In this document: piece by piece, positions 24,179 to 34,471 of the stretch | Numbering within the stretch: the first letter of the stretch is position 1 | Layout of the letters: each line of letters begins with the position of its first letter | Origin: Arthrobacter sp. SDTb3-6 | GTDB lineage: Bacteria; Actinomycetota; Actinomycetes; Actinomycetales; Micrococcaceae | Direction: 5' to 3' | Length of the DNA stretch: 37,775 nucleotides | Assembly: GCF_013376095.1 (NCBI RefSeq) | Contig: NZ_JAAMFN010000037.1 | Coordinates: forward strand, 1 to 37,775 | Program-made: the position numbers and the translations under genes | The notes under the pieces: generated by a model | Seen by the model: the letters and a program-made list of their open reading frames with translations, nothing else | Told to the model about the DNA's origin: nothing | Databases searched by the model: none

Positions 24179-24976
24179 GTGACCAACTTTGAAGACATCA
24201 TCTATGAAGTCGACGGCCCCACCGCCGTCATCACCATCAACCGCCCCGAGCGCTTCAACGCCTTCCGCGGCCGCACGGTCGATGAACTCATCAAGGCCTT
24301 CCGTGCCGCCTGGGCCGACCGCTCCGTCCAGGCCGTCATCCTCACGGGCTCCGGCGAAAAGGCCTTCTGCACCGGCGGAGACGTCAAGCAGCGTGCCGAG
24401 ACCGGCGACTACGGCCCCACGGAATCGGGCATGTTTGAAATCGGCAACCTGCACAAGCTCATCCGCGACATCCCCAAGCCCGTCATCGCCGCCGTCAATG
24501 GCATCGCGGTGGGCGGCGGCCACGTGCTGCACGTGCTGTGCGACCTCACGATCGCCGCCGACACCGCCCGGTTCGGCCAGGCCGGCCCCCGGGTCGGCTC
24601 CTTCGACGCCGGCTTCGGCTCGGCCTACCTGGCCCGCGTGGTGGGGGAGAAGCGCGCCCGAGAGATCTGGTACCTGTGCCGCCAGTACGACGCCGTCACG
24701 GCCGAACGCTGGGGCCTGGTCAATGCGGTGGTCCCTGCGGCGGAGCTTCTGGCCGAGGCCAAGGCCTGGGCTGCGGAGATCGCCGCGAAGAGCCCCACCG
24801 CCATCCGCTTCCTGAAGCAGTCGTTCAACGCCGACACGGACCACCAGGCCGGCCTCAGCAACCTGGCGATGTCAGCCCTTGACCTGTTCACCGCCTCGCC
24901 CGAAGGCCTGGAAGGGGCTGCAGCCTTCGCCGAAAAGCGCCAGCCCGACTTCAACAGCCGCGTCCTCACCCACTGA
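24179..24976 (+). CDS. badI: BadI-like 2-oxocyclohexanecarboxyl-CoA hydrolase
   Basis: A crotonase-fold enzyme that opens the ring of 2-oxocyclohexane-1-carboxyl-CoA to give pimeloyl-CoA. The match to BadI of Rhodopseudomonas palustris, recalled from knowledge, runs the full length: NFEDIIYEV at the start, NRPERFNAFRGRTVDELIKA (21-40), FCTGGD (63-68, oxyanion loop), VGGGHVLHVLCDLTIAADTARFGQ (111-134), GSFDAGFGSAYLARVVGEKRAREIWYLC (140-167) and SPTAIRFLKQSFNADTDHQAGLS. The GSFD-G-GS segment is shared with MenB, the reverse-type C-C bond enzyme, and separates these from ordinary enoyl-CoA hydratases. GTG start with AAGGAAAG upstream. First catabolic gene of the operon. Confidence 0.9.
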   Translation: MTNFEDIIYEVDGPTAVITINRPERFNAFRGRTVDELIKAFRAAWADRSVQAVILTGSGEKAFCTGGDVKQRAETGDYGPTESGMFEIGNLHKLIRDIPKPVIAAVNGIAVGGGHVLHVLCDLTIAADTARFGQAGPRVGSFDAGFGSAYLARVVGEKRAREIWYLCRQYDAVTAERWGLVNAVVPAAELLAEAKAWAAEIAAKSPTAIRFLKQSFNADTDHQAGLSNLAMSALDLFTASPEGLEGAAAFAEKRQPDFNSRVLTH

Positions 24977-24995
24977 CGGCACCAAGGAAGACATC

Positions 24996-26141
24996 ATGGA
25001 CTTCACACTCAGCGAAACGCAGAAGCAGTATGTCAAGGAAGCCCGCCTGGTGGCCGAGATGATCGCGCCAGGCTACAAGCAGCGCGAAATCGACCGCGGC
25101 ATCGACCCCGGGCTGCGCCGCGAAATCGGCGCCCGCGGGCTCATCGCCCCCGAGCTGCCCGTGGACCTGGGCGGCCGCGGCGAGCCCCGGCTGACCTCGG
25201 GGCTCATCACCGAGGAAATCGCGCGCGGCGACTTCAACGTCGCCTACCTCCAGGTGGTCGGCTCCCTCGTGGGCCAAATCCTGGTCCGGAGCGCCACGCC
25301 CGCCGTGGCGGCCACCTGGGTGCCCCGTATTGCCAGCGGCGAGGACATCGTGGCGATCGGCCTGTCCGAGCCCGGCGCCGGCTCCGACGCCGGCAACCCT
25401 TCCCTGACTGCGCGACGCGGGCGTGGCGGCTGGGTCCTGAACGGGACCAAGTCCATGTCCTTCGCCCAGCAGTGCGGCGCCGCCGTGGTGTTTGCCAAAA
25501 CCGACCCGGACGCCGGGCGGGGGCGTGGCATCAGCGCGTTCCTCGTTGACCGGTCCGGGGACGGCCTGCAGGTTGAGGGTGTCAGCGACATGGGCACCCG
25601 GGCCGTCACGCGCGGCTTTGTGCACTTCACCGACGCCTGGATCCCGGAGGAAAACCTGGTCGGGCCCGAGGGCGCCGGATTCACCCAGGTCATGCAGGGC
25701 TTTGACTTCAGCCGGGCACTGATCGGCCTGCAGTGCATCGGCGCGGCCGCCGTCACGGTCGAGGAAACCTGGGCACACGTGTCCGCCCGCCAGGCCTTCG
25801 ACCAGCCGCTGAGCAAATTCCAGGGCGTCTCCTTCCCCTTGGCCGAAAGCGAAACCCTGCTCACCGCCGCACGGCTGCTGTGCCACCAGACGCTGTGGCT
25901 GAAGGACGAAGGCCTGCCGCACACCGCCCAGGCCGCCATGAGCAAGTGGTGGGCACCCAAAACCGCCTACGACGTCATCAACTCCTGCCTGCTGCTGCAT
26001 GGCCAGTTCGGCTACATGACGGACAATCCGATTGAGCAGCGCATGCGCGACGTCCTGGGCCTGCAAATCGGTGACGGCACGGCGCAAATCATGAAGCTGA
26101 TCATCGCCCGCCAGTCCGTCGGCCGCGAATTCGCACCCTGA
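24996..26141 (+). CDS. aliB: AliB-like cyclohexanecarboxyl-CoA dehydrogenase
   Basis: An acyl-CoA dehydrogenase of 381 aa placed next to badI, badH and aliA, inferred to make cyclohex-1-ene-1-carboxyl-CoA. Blocks: AIGLSEPGAGSDAGNPSLTA, SMSFAQQCGAAVVFAKTDP, QGFDFSRALIGLQCIGAAA, HGQFGYMTDNPIEQRMRDVLG. The catalytic Glu of ordinary members (YEGT) is replaced: the motif is IGDGTAQIMK with Asp360. The other three acyl-CoA dehydrogenases in this window all keep YEGT. Dehydrogenases acting on alicyclic-ring CoA esters are known to depart from the standard catalytic base, which fits, but the reaction has not been shown. AAGGAAG is five bases before the ATG; 19 bases separate it from badI. Confidence 0.85.
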   Translation: MDFTLSETQKQYVKEARLVAEMIAPGYKQREIDRGIDPGLRREIGARGLIAPELPVDLGGRGEPRLTSGLITEEIARGDFNVAYLQVVGSLVGQILVRSATPAVAATWVPRIASGEDIVAIGLSEPGAGSDAGNPSLTARRGRGGWVLNGTKSMSFAQQCGAAVVFAKTDPDAGRGRGISAFLVDRSGDGLQVEGVSDMGTRAVTRGFVHFTDAWIPEENLVGPEGAGFTQVMQGFDFSRALIGLQCIGAAAVTVEETWAHVSARQAFDQPLSKFQGVSFPLAESETLLTAARLLCHQTLWLKDEGLPHTAQAAMSKWWAPKTAYDVINSCLLLHGQFGYMTDNPIEQRMRDVLGLQIGDGTAQIMKLIIARQSVGREFAP

Positions 26142-26191
26142 GAAACGCCATAACACCCCTGAGACCCATCAAGAGCAACGGAGCACCAACC

Positions 26192-26938
26192 ATGGGAACG
26201 CTTGAAAACAAAATTGCCATCGTCACCGGTGCCGGCAGCGGGATCGGCCGGGGCATCGCCGAAAAGCTGGCTGCCGAAGGCGCCACCGTCGTCGTCGGGG
26301 ACATCAACGAGGCGGCCGCCAAGGAAACCGCCCACGCCCTCGGTAACGGCTCGGTCGGCGTGGCGGCGGACGTCACCGACCGCGACTCCGTGGATGGGTT
26401 CGTCCGCGGCGTCGTGGCCGAGTTTGGGCGGATCGACGTGCTCGTCAACAACGCAGGCTGGGACAAGGTGGAACCCTTCCTGGACAGCAAGGTTGCCGAC
26501 TGGGACCGGGTCATCGCCATCAACCTCTACGGGACCCTGCACTGCAGCCAGGCCGTGCTCGCCGTCATGGCCGGGCAAGGGCACGGCGCCGTGGTCAACA
26601 TCGGCTCCGACGCCGGACGGGTCGGTTCCTCCGGGGAGGCCGTCTACTCGGCGGCCAAGGGCGGCATCGTCGCCTTCACCAAGACCGCGGCCCGCGAAAT
26701 GGCCCGCCACAACATCACCGTGAACTGCGTCTGCCCCGGGCCCGCCGACACCCCGCTCTTCGCCGCGATCAGCGCCGAAAACCCGAAACTGCGCACGGCC
26801 CTGGAACGCGCCATCCCGATGCGCAGGCTGGCTGAGCCGTCCGACCTGGCCAACGCCGTCGCCTTTTTCGCCTCCGACGAATCGGCCTACATCACCGGCC
26901 AGACGCTGTCCGTCAGCGGCGGCCTGACCATGAGCTGA
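26192..26938 (+). CDS. badH: BadH-like 2-hydroxycyclohexanecarboxyl-CoA dehydrogenase
   Basis: A short-chain dehydrogenase of 248 aa, inferred to oxidise 2-hydroxycyclohexane-1-carboxyl-CoA with NAD. All SDR elements are intact: TGAGSGIG (12-19), D60-V nucleotide contact, NNAG (86-89), catalytic Ser139, Tyr152 and Lys156 within GSDAGRVGSSGEAVYSAAKGG. Like BadH of Rhodopseudomonas (recalled), it has VNNAGWD, VNIxSDAxRVGSSGEAVY, ITVNxVCPGPxDT and the closing ITGQxLSVSGGLTM. It is also the likely parent-type of the degenerate SDR at 32699. GGAG eight bases before the ATG. Confidence 0.9.
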   Translation: MGTLENKIAIVTGAGSGIGRGIAEKLAAEGATVVVGDINEAAAKETAHALGNGSVGVAADVTDRDSVDGFVRGVVAEFGRIDVLVNNAGWDKVEPFLDSKVADWDRVIAINLYGTLHCSQAVLAVMAGQGHGAVVNIGSDAGRVGSSGEAVYSAAKGGIVAFTKTAAREMARHNITVNCVCPGPADTPLFAAISAENPKLRTALERAIPMRRLAEPSDLANAVAFFASDESAYITGQTLSVSGGLTMS

Positions 26939-26992
26939 CGTGCGTCCGCGAAGCCCAGCCATCCCCCACCGACGAGCACAAAAGGTTGCACA

Positions 26993-28647
<1,655 letters not shown>

Positions 28648-28651
<4 letters not shown>

Positions 28652-29835
28652 ACGCCATGACCACCGCCACGGAGACCGCCAAGCGCTCCGACGTCTTGAA
28701 CCTTGATGCCTTGTTTTCTGCCGATGAGTTGGCGTTGCGGGGGAGGGTGCGTGAGTTTGTGGATGGGCGGATCCGGCCGAACATTGCCGGGTGGTTTGAG
28801 GATGCGCATTTTCCGGTGGGGATCGCGCGGGAGATGGGTGCGCTGGGTCTGTTGGGCATGCATTTGAAGGGGTATGGGTGTCCTGGCCGGTCGGCGGTGG
28901 AGTACGGGATTGCGGCGATGGAGTTGGAGGCGGGGGATTCGGGGTTGCGGACCTTTGTGAGTGTGCAGGGGTCGTTGGCGATGTCCGCGATCCATAAGTG
29001 GGGTTCGGAGGAGCAGAAGAACGCGTGGCTGCCGGGGATGGCGAAGGGCAGGGTCATTGGTTGTTTTGGTTTGACGGAGCCGACGGCGGGTTCGGACCCG
29101 TCCTCGATGGCGACGCGTGCGGTGCGGGACGGGGACGGCTGGGTGTTGTCGGGGGCGAAGCGGTGGATCGGGTTGGCCTCGATCGCGCAGATCGCGGTGA
29201 TTTGGGCGATGACGGATGAGGGTGTGCGGGGTTTTTTGGTACCCACGGACACGCCCGGGTTCACGGCGAGACCGATTGAGCCGAAGTTGTCGATGCGGGC
29301 CTCGATCCAGTGCGACATTGAGCTGGCGGATGTCCGGTTGCCGGCGGATGCGCTGCTGCCGGGGGCGAGGGGGTTGCGGGGGCCGTTTTCCTGCCTGAAC
29401 GAGGCCCGCTACGGGATTATTTGGGGTGCGATGGGTGCGGCACGGGATTCCTATGAGGCGGCGTTGGCGTATTCGTTGGAGCGCCTGCAGTTCGACAAGC
29501 CGTTGGCGGCGTACCAGATCACGCAGGAGAAGCTGGTCAACATGTTGCTGGAGATCCAAAAGGGGGTGTTGCTGGCAATCCATACGGGGCGGATGAAGGA
29601 TGCCGGGACGTTGGAGCCGGTGCAGATTTCGGTGGGGAAGTTGAACAATTGCCGGGAAGCAATCCAGATTTGCCGTGATGCCCGGGCCATCCTGGGCGGC
29701 AACGGGATCACCTTGGATTATTCGCCATTGCGGCATGCGAACAACCTGGAATCGGTGCGCACCTATGAGGGCACCGACGAGGTCCATACGTTGATCCTGG
29801 GCAGCCACATCACCGGCATCCCGGCCTTCCGTTAG
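28648..29835 (+). CDS. gcdH: glutaryl-CoA dehydrogenase
   Basis: An FAD enzyme converting glutaryl-CoA to crotonyl-CoA and CO2, the step after pimeloyl-CoA has been shortened to glutaryl-CoA. Distinct GcdH blocks: LLGMHLKGYGCPGRSAVEYG, ELEAGDSGLRTFVSVQGSLAM, GCFGLTEPTAGSDPSSM, KRWIGLASIAQIAVIWA, SIQCDIELADVRLP, FSCLNEARYGIIWGAMGAAR, and YEGTDEVHTL with catalytic Glu374. From about 28690 the codon dialect changes: Leu is mainly TTG, and GGG, GCG and TCG replace the GGC, GCC and TCC of the neighbours, with many T-ending codons. This implies that the gene was acquired or recombined separately. GAAGGAAT before the ATG; four-base overlap with aliA. Confidence 0.93.
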
Positions 29836-29842
29836 GAGCACG

Positions 29843-30619
29843 ATGAGTTACGAGACGATCCTGACCGGGGTCCGGGACGGGCTGGGGACCATCACGATCA
29901 ACCGGCCCGCGGCCCGCAACGCGTTGAACTGGACGGTCCTGGAGGAGATTGCCGAGGTCCTGGCCGCATGGCGGGAGGACCCGGAGGTGGGCGTGGTGGT
30001 GTTCACCGGTGCCGGGGAGAAGGCGTTCGTGGCCGGGGCGGACATCAACCAGCTGGCCGGGTACACCATGGCGGACGGGCTGTCCGGGGCCATGGCCGGG
30101 CTTTATGACACGGTGGAGGCGTACGAGAAGCCGACCATCGCGGCGATCAACGGGTTTGCCCTGGGCGGGGGGAACGAGCTGGCGATGTCCTGCGACATCC
30201 GCATCGCGGCGGACACGGCCCGGTTCGGGCTGCCGGAGACGAACCTGGGCGTGTTGCCCGGGGCCGGGGGCACGCAGCGGCTCTCCCGGCTCGTGGGCAA
30301 GGGCCGTGCGGTGGAGCTGATCCTCACGGGGCGCATCTTTGATGCCGGGGAGGCGTTGCGGATCGGGCTCGTGACGGAGGTGACGGCGCCGGAGGGGCTG
30401 CGGGCCGCGGTGGAACGCACGGCCGGGCTGATCCTGGCCAAGGGGCCGCTGGCCGTGCGGCTGGGCAAGCTCGTGATCACCAACGGTGCCGAGACGGACC
30501 TGCGCACCGGGCTGCTGCTCGAGCGCCTGGCCCAATCCCTGCTCTACACCAGCAACGACAAGCGCGAGGGCGCCGCCGCGTTCCTGGAAAAGCGCCCGGC
30601 CCGCTTCGAAGGGAACTAA
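29843..30619 (+). CDS. enoyl-CoA hydratase (BadK candidate)
   Basis: Crotonase-family hydratase, 258 aa. The oxyanion-hole loops FVAGADI (62-68) and LGGGNELAMSCD (107-118) and both catalytic glutamates are present: Glu112 in GGNELA and Glu132 in LPETNLGVLPGAGGTQRL. So it is a true hydratase, unlike BadI. It could hydrate cyclohex-1-ene-carboxyl-CoA (BadK role), or the straight-chain enoyl-CoAs formed after ring opening; sequence alone does not decide. G-rich codon use as in gcdH continues to about 30490, then reverts. GGAG lies before the ATG; seven bases from gcdH and three to the next gene. Confidence 0.85.
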   Translation: MSYETILTGVRDGLGTITINRPAARNALNWTVLEEIAEVLAAWREDPEVGVVVFTGAGEKAFVAGADINQLAGYTMADGLSGAMAGLYDTVEAYEKPTIAAINGFALGGGNELAMSCDIRIAADTARFGLPETNLGVLPGAGGTQRLSRLVGKGRAVELILTGRIFDAGEALRIGLVTEVTAPEGLRAAVERTAGLILAKGPLAVRLGKLVITNGAETDLRTGLLLERLAQSLLYTSNDKREGAAAFLEKRPARFEGN

Positions 30620-30622
30620 GGC

Positions 30623-31483
30623 ATGGACATCAAGAACATCCTTGTCGTGGGATCCGGCGCGATGGGCTCCCAGATCGGCCTGGTCGCCGCGCTGGGCGGA
30701 TGCACCACCACCGTCCAGGACATCTCGGCGGAATCCCTCGCCGCGGCCCGCGAGCAGCTGTCCGGGCGCGTGGACAGCTCGGTGGCGAAGGGCCGGCTGC
30801 CCCGCGGGGACGCCGATGCCGCCCTGGCCAGGCTCTCCTTCACCACCTCGCTGGAGGAAGGCGCCGCCAACGCCGACCTGGTCATTGAAGCGGCCACGGA
30901 AAAGCTGGACATCAAGCGTTCCATCTTCGCGGCCCTCGATCAGGCCACGCCGGCCCATGCGATCCTGGCCACGAACTCCTCCACGCTGGGCTCCTCGAAG
31001 GTCGCCGATGCCACGGGCCGGCCGGGAAAGGTGTGCAACATGCATTTCTTCAACCCGGCCCTGGTCATGAAGTGCGTGGAGGTCGTCCGCCACCCGGGCA
31101 CCTCCCAGGACACGGTGGACACCGTCATGGCACTGGCCCGCAGCCTGGGCAAGGCGCCGGTGCTGATCAACAAGGAAGTCCCCGGCTTCGTCGCCAACCG
31201 GCTCATGGGCGCCATCCGCGACGAGGCGCTGCGGCTCTACGCCGACGGCGTGGCCGGGTTTGAGGACATCGACACGGCCGCGAAGACCGCGCTTGGCCAC
31301 CCCATGGGACCCTTTGAACTCATGGACCTCGTCGGCCTGGACGTCAGCTACCTCATCCGCCAGGCCACCCACGCCGAAACCGGCGACCCCGCAGACCTGC
31401 CCCACCCCGCCCTGGCCGCACTCTACGAAGAAGGCCGCTACGGCCGCAAAACCGGAAAAGGCTGGTACAGCTATGACCATTGA
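30623..31483 (+). CDS. 3-hydroxyacyl-CoA dehydrogenase
   Basis: NAD-dependent L-3-hydroxyacyl-CoA dehydrogenase, 286 aa, monofunctional Hbd/PaaH type. Rossmann motif VVGSGAMGSQIG (8-19), VIEAATEKLDIK, the catalytic His near residue 141 in MHFFNPALVMKCVEVV, KEVPGFVANRLM, and the C-terminal domain ending GRKTGKGWYSYD. It probably oxidises 3-hydroxypimeloyl-CoA or shorter 3-hydroxyacyl-CoA during beta-oxidation. It overlaps the following dehydrogenase by 11 bases, so the two are translationally linked. Confidence 0.93.
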   Translation: MDIKNILVVGSGAMGSQIGLVAALGGCTTTVQDISAESLAAAREQLSGRVDSSVAKGRLPRGDADAALARLSFTTSLEEGAANADLVIEAATEKLDIKRSIFAALDQATPAHAILATNSSTLGSSKVADATGRPGKVCNMHFFNPALVMKCVEVVRHPGTSQDTVDTVMALARSLGKAPVLINKEVPGFVANRLMGAIRDEALRLYADGVAGFEDIDTAAKTALGHPMGPFELMDLVGLDVSYLIRQATHAETGDPADLPHPALAALYEEGRYGRKTGKGWYSYDH

Positions 31484-32702
31484 GGACCAGTTCACGGCAG
31501 CCCTGGCCAAGGGGCTGACGGACGCCCGGGATACGGATCCCTACCTGCTGATGGGCAAACTCAGCGACGCCGACCGCGCCGTCATGCTCAGGGTCCGCGG
31601 TTTCGTCAACGACCGGGTGCTGCCGGTCATCAACGGCTACTGGGAACGGGCTGAATTTCCCTTTGAACTGCTGGACCCGCTGTCCCGGCTCGGCATCATC
31701 GGTTCCACCATCCGGGGCTACGGCTGCCCCGGGCTCAGCAGGCTGGGTGCCGGCATGGCCACGGTGGAGATGTCCCGCGGCGACGGCTCCATGAACACGT
31801 TCATCGGCGTCCAGTCGAACCTGTCCATGGGGACCATCAACATGCTTGGCAGTGAGGAACAAAAGCAGCGTTGGCTCCCGCGCATGGCCGCATTGGAGCT
31901 CATCGGTGCCTTCGCCCTGACCGAACCGGGCCACGGATCCGACTCGGTGGGCCTGGAGACCACCGCCCGCCGCGACGGCGGCCACTGGGTGCTCAAGGGC
32001 CGCAAACGGTGGATCGGCAACGCCAGCCACGCCGACGTCGTCGTCATCTGGGCCCGCGACGAGGCCGACGCCAAGGTCAAGGCCTTCGTCATGGAGAAGA
32101 ACGACGACGGCACGTACCCGGACGGGTACCAAACCGCCGTGATCACCGGCAAGGTGGGCAAGCGGGCCATCCTCCAGCCGGACATCGCCCTGGACGGGCT
32201 GCGCATCCCGGAGGCGAACCGGCTCCCCAACGCCAACTCATTCCGGGATGCCTCCGCCGTGCTCGCCTCGACGCGCGGCGGGGCGTCCTGGGAATGCCTG
32301 GGCCACGCCATCGCCGCCTACGAGGCCGCCGTCACCTATGCCGGCGTGCGGGAGCAGTTCGGCCGGCCGATTGCCAGCTACCAGCTGGTCCAGCACAAGC
32401 TGGCCAACATGCTGGCCGAGCTCACCGCCATCCAGCTCATGTGCTTCCGCATGGCCGAGCTGCAGGAGGCGGGGGAGTGGACCGGGACCATGGCTTCCAT
32501 CGCCAAGATGCACGGTGCGCAGAAGGCCCGGTGGATCTGCCAGGAAGCGCGCGACATCCTTGGCGGCAACGGGCTGCTGCTGGACTTCCACGTCTCACGG
32601 CACCTGACGGACATGGAGGTGGTGCACACCTACGAAGGCACCGATTCGATCCAGTCCCTGCTGATCGGCCGCGCCATCACCGGAATCCCGGCGTTCAAGT
32701 GA
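31473..32702 (+). CDS. acyl-CoA dehydrogenase (candidate pimeloyl-CoA dehydrogenase)
   Basis: 409-aa FAD-dependent acyl-CoA dehydrogenase beginning MTIEDQFTAALAKGL. Conserved blocks: IGSTIRGYGCPGLSRLGAGM, SMNTFIGVQSNLSMGTINMLGSEEQKQRWLP, FALTEPGHGSDSVGLETTARRD, KRWIGNASHADVVVIWAR, ILGGNGLLLDFHVSRHL and YEGTDSIQSL with catalytic Glu388. In fold class it lies near glutaryl-CoA dehydrogenases and is a clear paralog of the gene at 19607. Its place after the 3-hydroxyacyl-CoA dehydrogenase suggests it oxidises pimeloyl-CoA. The ATG lies inside the end of the preceding gene; longer readings in this frame only translate that gene out of frame. Confidence 0.9.
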   Translation: MTIEDQFTAALAKGLTDARDTDPYLLMGKLSDADRAVMLRVRGFVNDRVLPVINGYWERAEFPFELLDPLSRLGIIGSTIRGYGCPGLSRLGAGMATVEMSRGDGSMNTFIGVQSNLSMGTINMLGSEEQKQRWLPRMAALELIGAFALTEPGHGSDSVGLETTARRDGGHWVLKGRKRWIGNASHADVVVIWARDEADAKVKAFVMEKNDDGTYPDGYQTAVITGKVGKRAILQPDIALDGLRIPEANRLPNANSFRDASAVLASTRGGASWECLGHAIAAYEAAVTYAGVREQFGRPIASYQLVQHKLANMLAELTAIQLMCFRMAELQEAGEWTGTMASIAKMHGAQKARWICQEARDILGGNGLLLDFHVSRHLTDMEVVHTYEGTDSIQSLLIGRAITGIPAFK

Positions 32703-33538
32703 CCGTCCCGGTGGGGGAACCCGCCGTCCCTGACCAACGCCCGGTTGCTTCCGGGGCGTTTATGCCGAACGCTCCCGCGCCATCGGCCGGGACCCCTGCT
32801 CCCCGTGTGCTCGTCATTGGCGCCGGCGGGATCGGCGCCGAGGTGTGCCGCGGGCTGGCGGCATCCGGTGCCGGCCTGTTCTTCACCTACCACGCCAACC
32901 GTGAAGCCGCCGCGGGGCTTGCGGCCGGGCTGCCGGGTGCCGGATGCGCCCGCCTGGATGCCACGGACCCAGACGCCGTCGCCGAAGTGGTGGCGCAGGC
33001 AGCCGCGGCGCTGGGCGGGATCGACGTCCTGGTGGTCACCGCCGGCCACCGGCACGGGCTGGAAACCTTTGAACGCACGACGCCGGCAGGCACCGGCGCG
33101 GTCCTCGCCACGGAGTTGGGCGGACCCATGAACGCCGTGCGCGCCGTGCTGCCGTCCATGCAGGCCGCAGGCTTTGGCCGGATTGTCCTGGTGGGTTCCG
33201 ACAGCGGCAAGACAGGCTCGTTTGGCGATGCCGCGTCGTCGGCGGCACGCGGCGGCCTCATCGCCTTCGCAAAGTCAATCGCGCGGGAAACCGCGGCCGC
33301 CGACATCACCATCAACGTGGTTTGCCCCGGCCCCACCGACACGGAACTGCTGGCCGGGCTGACCTCCGCCGACGGCCTCACCGGGAAGGTCATGAACGCC
33401 ATCGTGCGGGCGGTGCCCAAGCGCCGCACGGGCACCGCGGCCGAGGTCGCCGCCGCCGTCGCGTTTCTGGCCGGTGCGGGGGCCGGCTTCATTACCGGCC
33501 AGGCTGTCAGCGTCAGCGGCGGCCTGGCGATGCAGTAG
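32699..33538 (+). CDS. degenerate short-chain dehydrogenase lacking catalytic Tyr and Lys
   Basis: SDR-fold protein homologous to BadH in the same operon (shared ITxNVVCPGPTDTxLLAGL and ITGQxxSVSGGLxMQ ends). Several active-site elements are altered. Where BadH has VYSAAKGG, this protein has ASSAARGG, so Tyr becomes Ser180 and Lys becomes Arg184. The NNAG motif is VTAG. The Ser (Ser167 in VLVGSDSG) remains. The nucleotide loop is GAGGIG. The frame is intact for 279 codons. It therefore seems to be expressed but unlikely to act as an oxidoreductase; it may be a partner subunit or CoA-ester binder. The GTG at 32699 overlaps the stop of the preceding gene by four bases; ATG 32762 is an alternative start. 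Confidence 0.8.
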   Translation: MTVPVGEPAVPDQRPVASGAFMPNAPAPSAGTPAPRVLVIGAGGIGAEVCRGLAASGAGLFFTYHANREAAAGLAAGLPGAGCARLDATDPDAVAEVVAQAAAALGGIDVLVVTAGHRHGLETFERTTPAGTGAVLATELGGPMNAVRAVLPSMQAAGFGRIVLVGSDSGKTGSFGDAASSAARGGLIAFAKSIARETAAADITINVVCPGPTDTELLAGLTSADGLTGKVMNAIVRAVPKRRTGTAAEVAAAVAFLAGAGAGFITGQAVSVSGGLAMQ

Positions 33539-33548
33539 GGGATGGGAC

Positions 33549-34451
33549 ATGGGCATTGACAGTGGCCTTGCCGGCCGGCAGTTGGGTTCCGTCCGCCGCA
33601 GCTGGGATGCGGGCACGGCCATTTTGTATGCCCTCGGGGTCGGTGCGGGCGCCCTTCCAGGCCACGGAGAATTGGCCTTCACCACCGAAAACAGCGCCGG
33701 CACCCCCTTCCAGGTGCTGCCCACCTATGCCTCGGTGCTGGGCTTCCCGGCGCTGGCCCTGACCGGGAACGGCGCCGGGGGTGCGGCGGACATCTTCGGC
33801 GGGTTCCCGCCGTCGTCCATCCTGCACGGGGGACAACGGCTCGCGGTGCATGCACCGCTTCCGGTGGAGGGTGCGGCCGATGTCAGCGCGGTGGTGGCCG
33901 ACGTTCACGATGCCGGCGGGCACGCGCTCGTCACGGTTGCCACCGAGGCAACGGACGTGCGGGATGGGCGCCTGCTGGCCGGCAGCCGCGCCATCTTCCT
34001 GGTCCGCGGGGCCGGCGGTTTTGGCGGTCCCCGCCCGCAGCCGGACGGGTGGCTGCAACCGCGGCGGGCGCCCGACCACATGGTCGAATACGTCACCAGC
34101 CCCGCCCAGGGGCTGCTGTACCGGCTCAGCGGTGACCGGAACCGGCTGCACTCGGACCCGGCCGCCGCGCGGGAGGCCGGCTTCGACGGTCCCATCCTGC
34201 AGGGGCTGTGCACATGGGGCTTTGCCGGCCGGGCACTCCTGCACGCCGTTTGTGGTGGCAACGCAGCCGGGTTTGGCGCCATGGCGGCCCGCTTCACGAG
34301 CCCGGTCATGCCGGGCGAATGCCTGGCCGTGAGGCTCTGGGATTGCGGCACCGACACGAAGTTCCAGGTGCTTGTTGGGGACCGTGTGGTCATGGACCGC
34401 GGCCTGTTCACCCGAAACAGCGCCAACGGCACCGGCTCCGCCGACGGGTGA
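33549..34451 (+). CDS. MaoC-type double-hotdog (R)-enoyl-CoA hydratase
   Basis: A 300-aa protein of the MaoC/hydratase-2 superfamily with two hotdog domains. The N-terminal half (DAGTAILYALGVGAGA near residue 20, FQVLPTYASVLGF near 58) is the non-catalytic domain. The C-terminal half carries the hydratase-2 signature YRLSGDRNRLHSDPAAAREAGF (about 191-212) with the Asp and His dyad in D-x-N-x-x-H, and then PILQGLCTWGFAGRAL. It would hydrate trans-2-enoyl-CoA to (R)-3-hydroxyacyl-CoA, or catalyse a related dehydration. Last gene of the operon; GGGGATGGG precedes the ATG ten bases after the SDR stop. Its stereochemistry does not match the (S)-specific dehydrogenase upstream, so it may serve another substrate. 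Confidence 0.87.
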   Translation: MGIDSGLAGRQLGSVRRSWDAGTAILYALGVGAGALPGHGELAFTTENSAGTPFQVLPTYASVLGFPALALTGNGAGGAADIFGGFPPSSILHGGQRLAVHAPLPVEGAADVSAVVADVHDAGGHALVTVATEATDVRDGRLLAGSRAIFLVRGAGGFGGPRPQPDGWLQPRRAPDHMVEYVTSPAQGLLYRLSGDRNRLHSDPAAAREAGFDGPILQGLCTWGFAGRALLHAVCGGNAAGFGAMAARFTSPVMPGECLAVRLWDCGTDTKFQVLVGDRVVMDRGLFTRNSANGTGSADG

Positions 34452-34471
34452 GGCGTCTCCCGCCGGCCGGG

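Noticed and set aside
31871-32698. Long upstream extension of the degenerate SDR frame into the preceding dehydrogenase
   Set aside because: The extension translates the dehydrogenase out of frame into an Arg/Pro/His-rich sequence. The real start is at 32699 or 32762.
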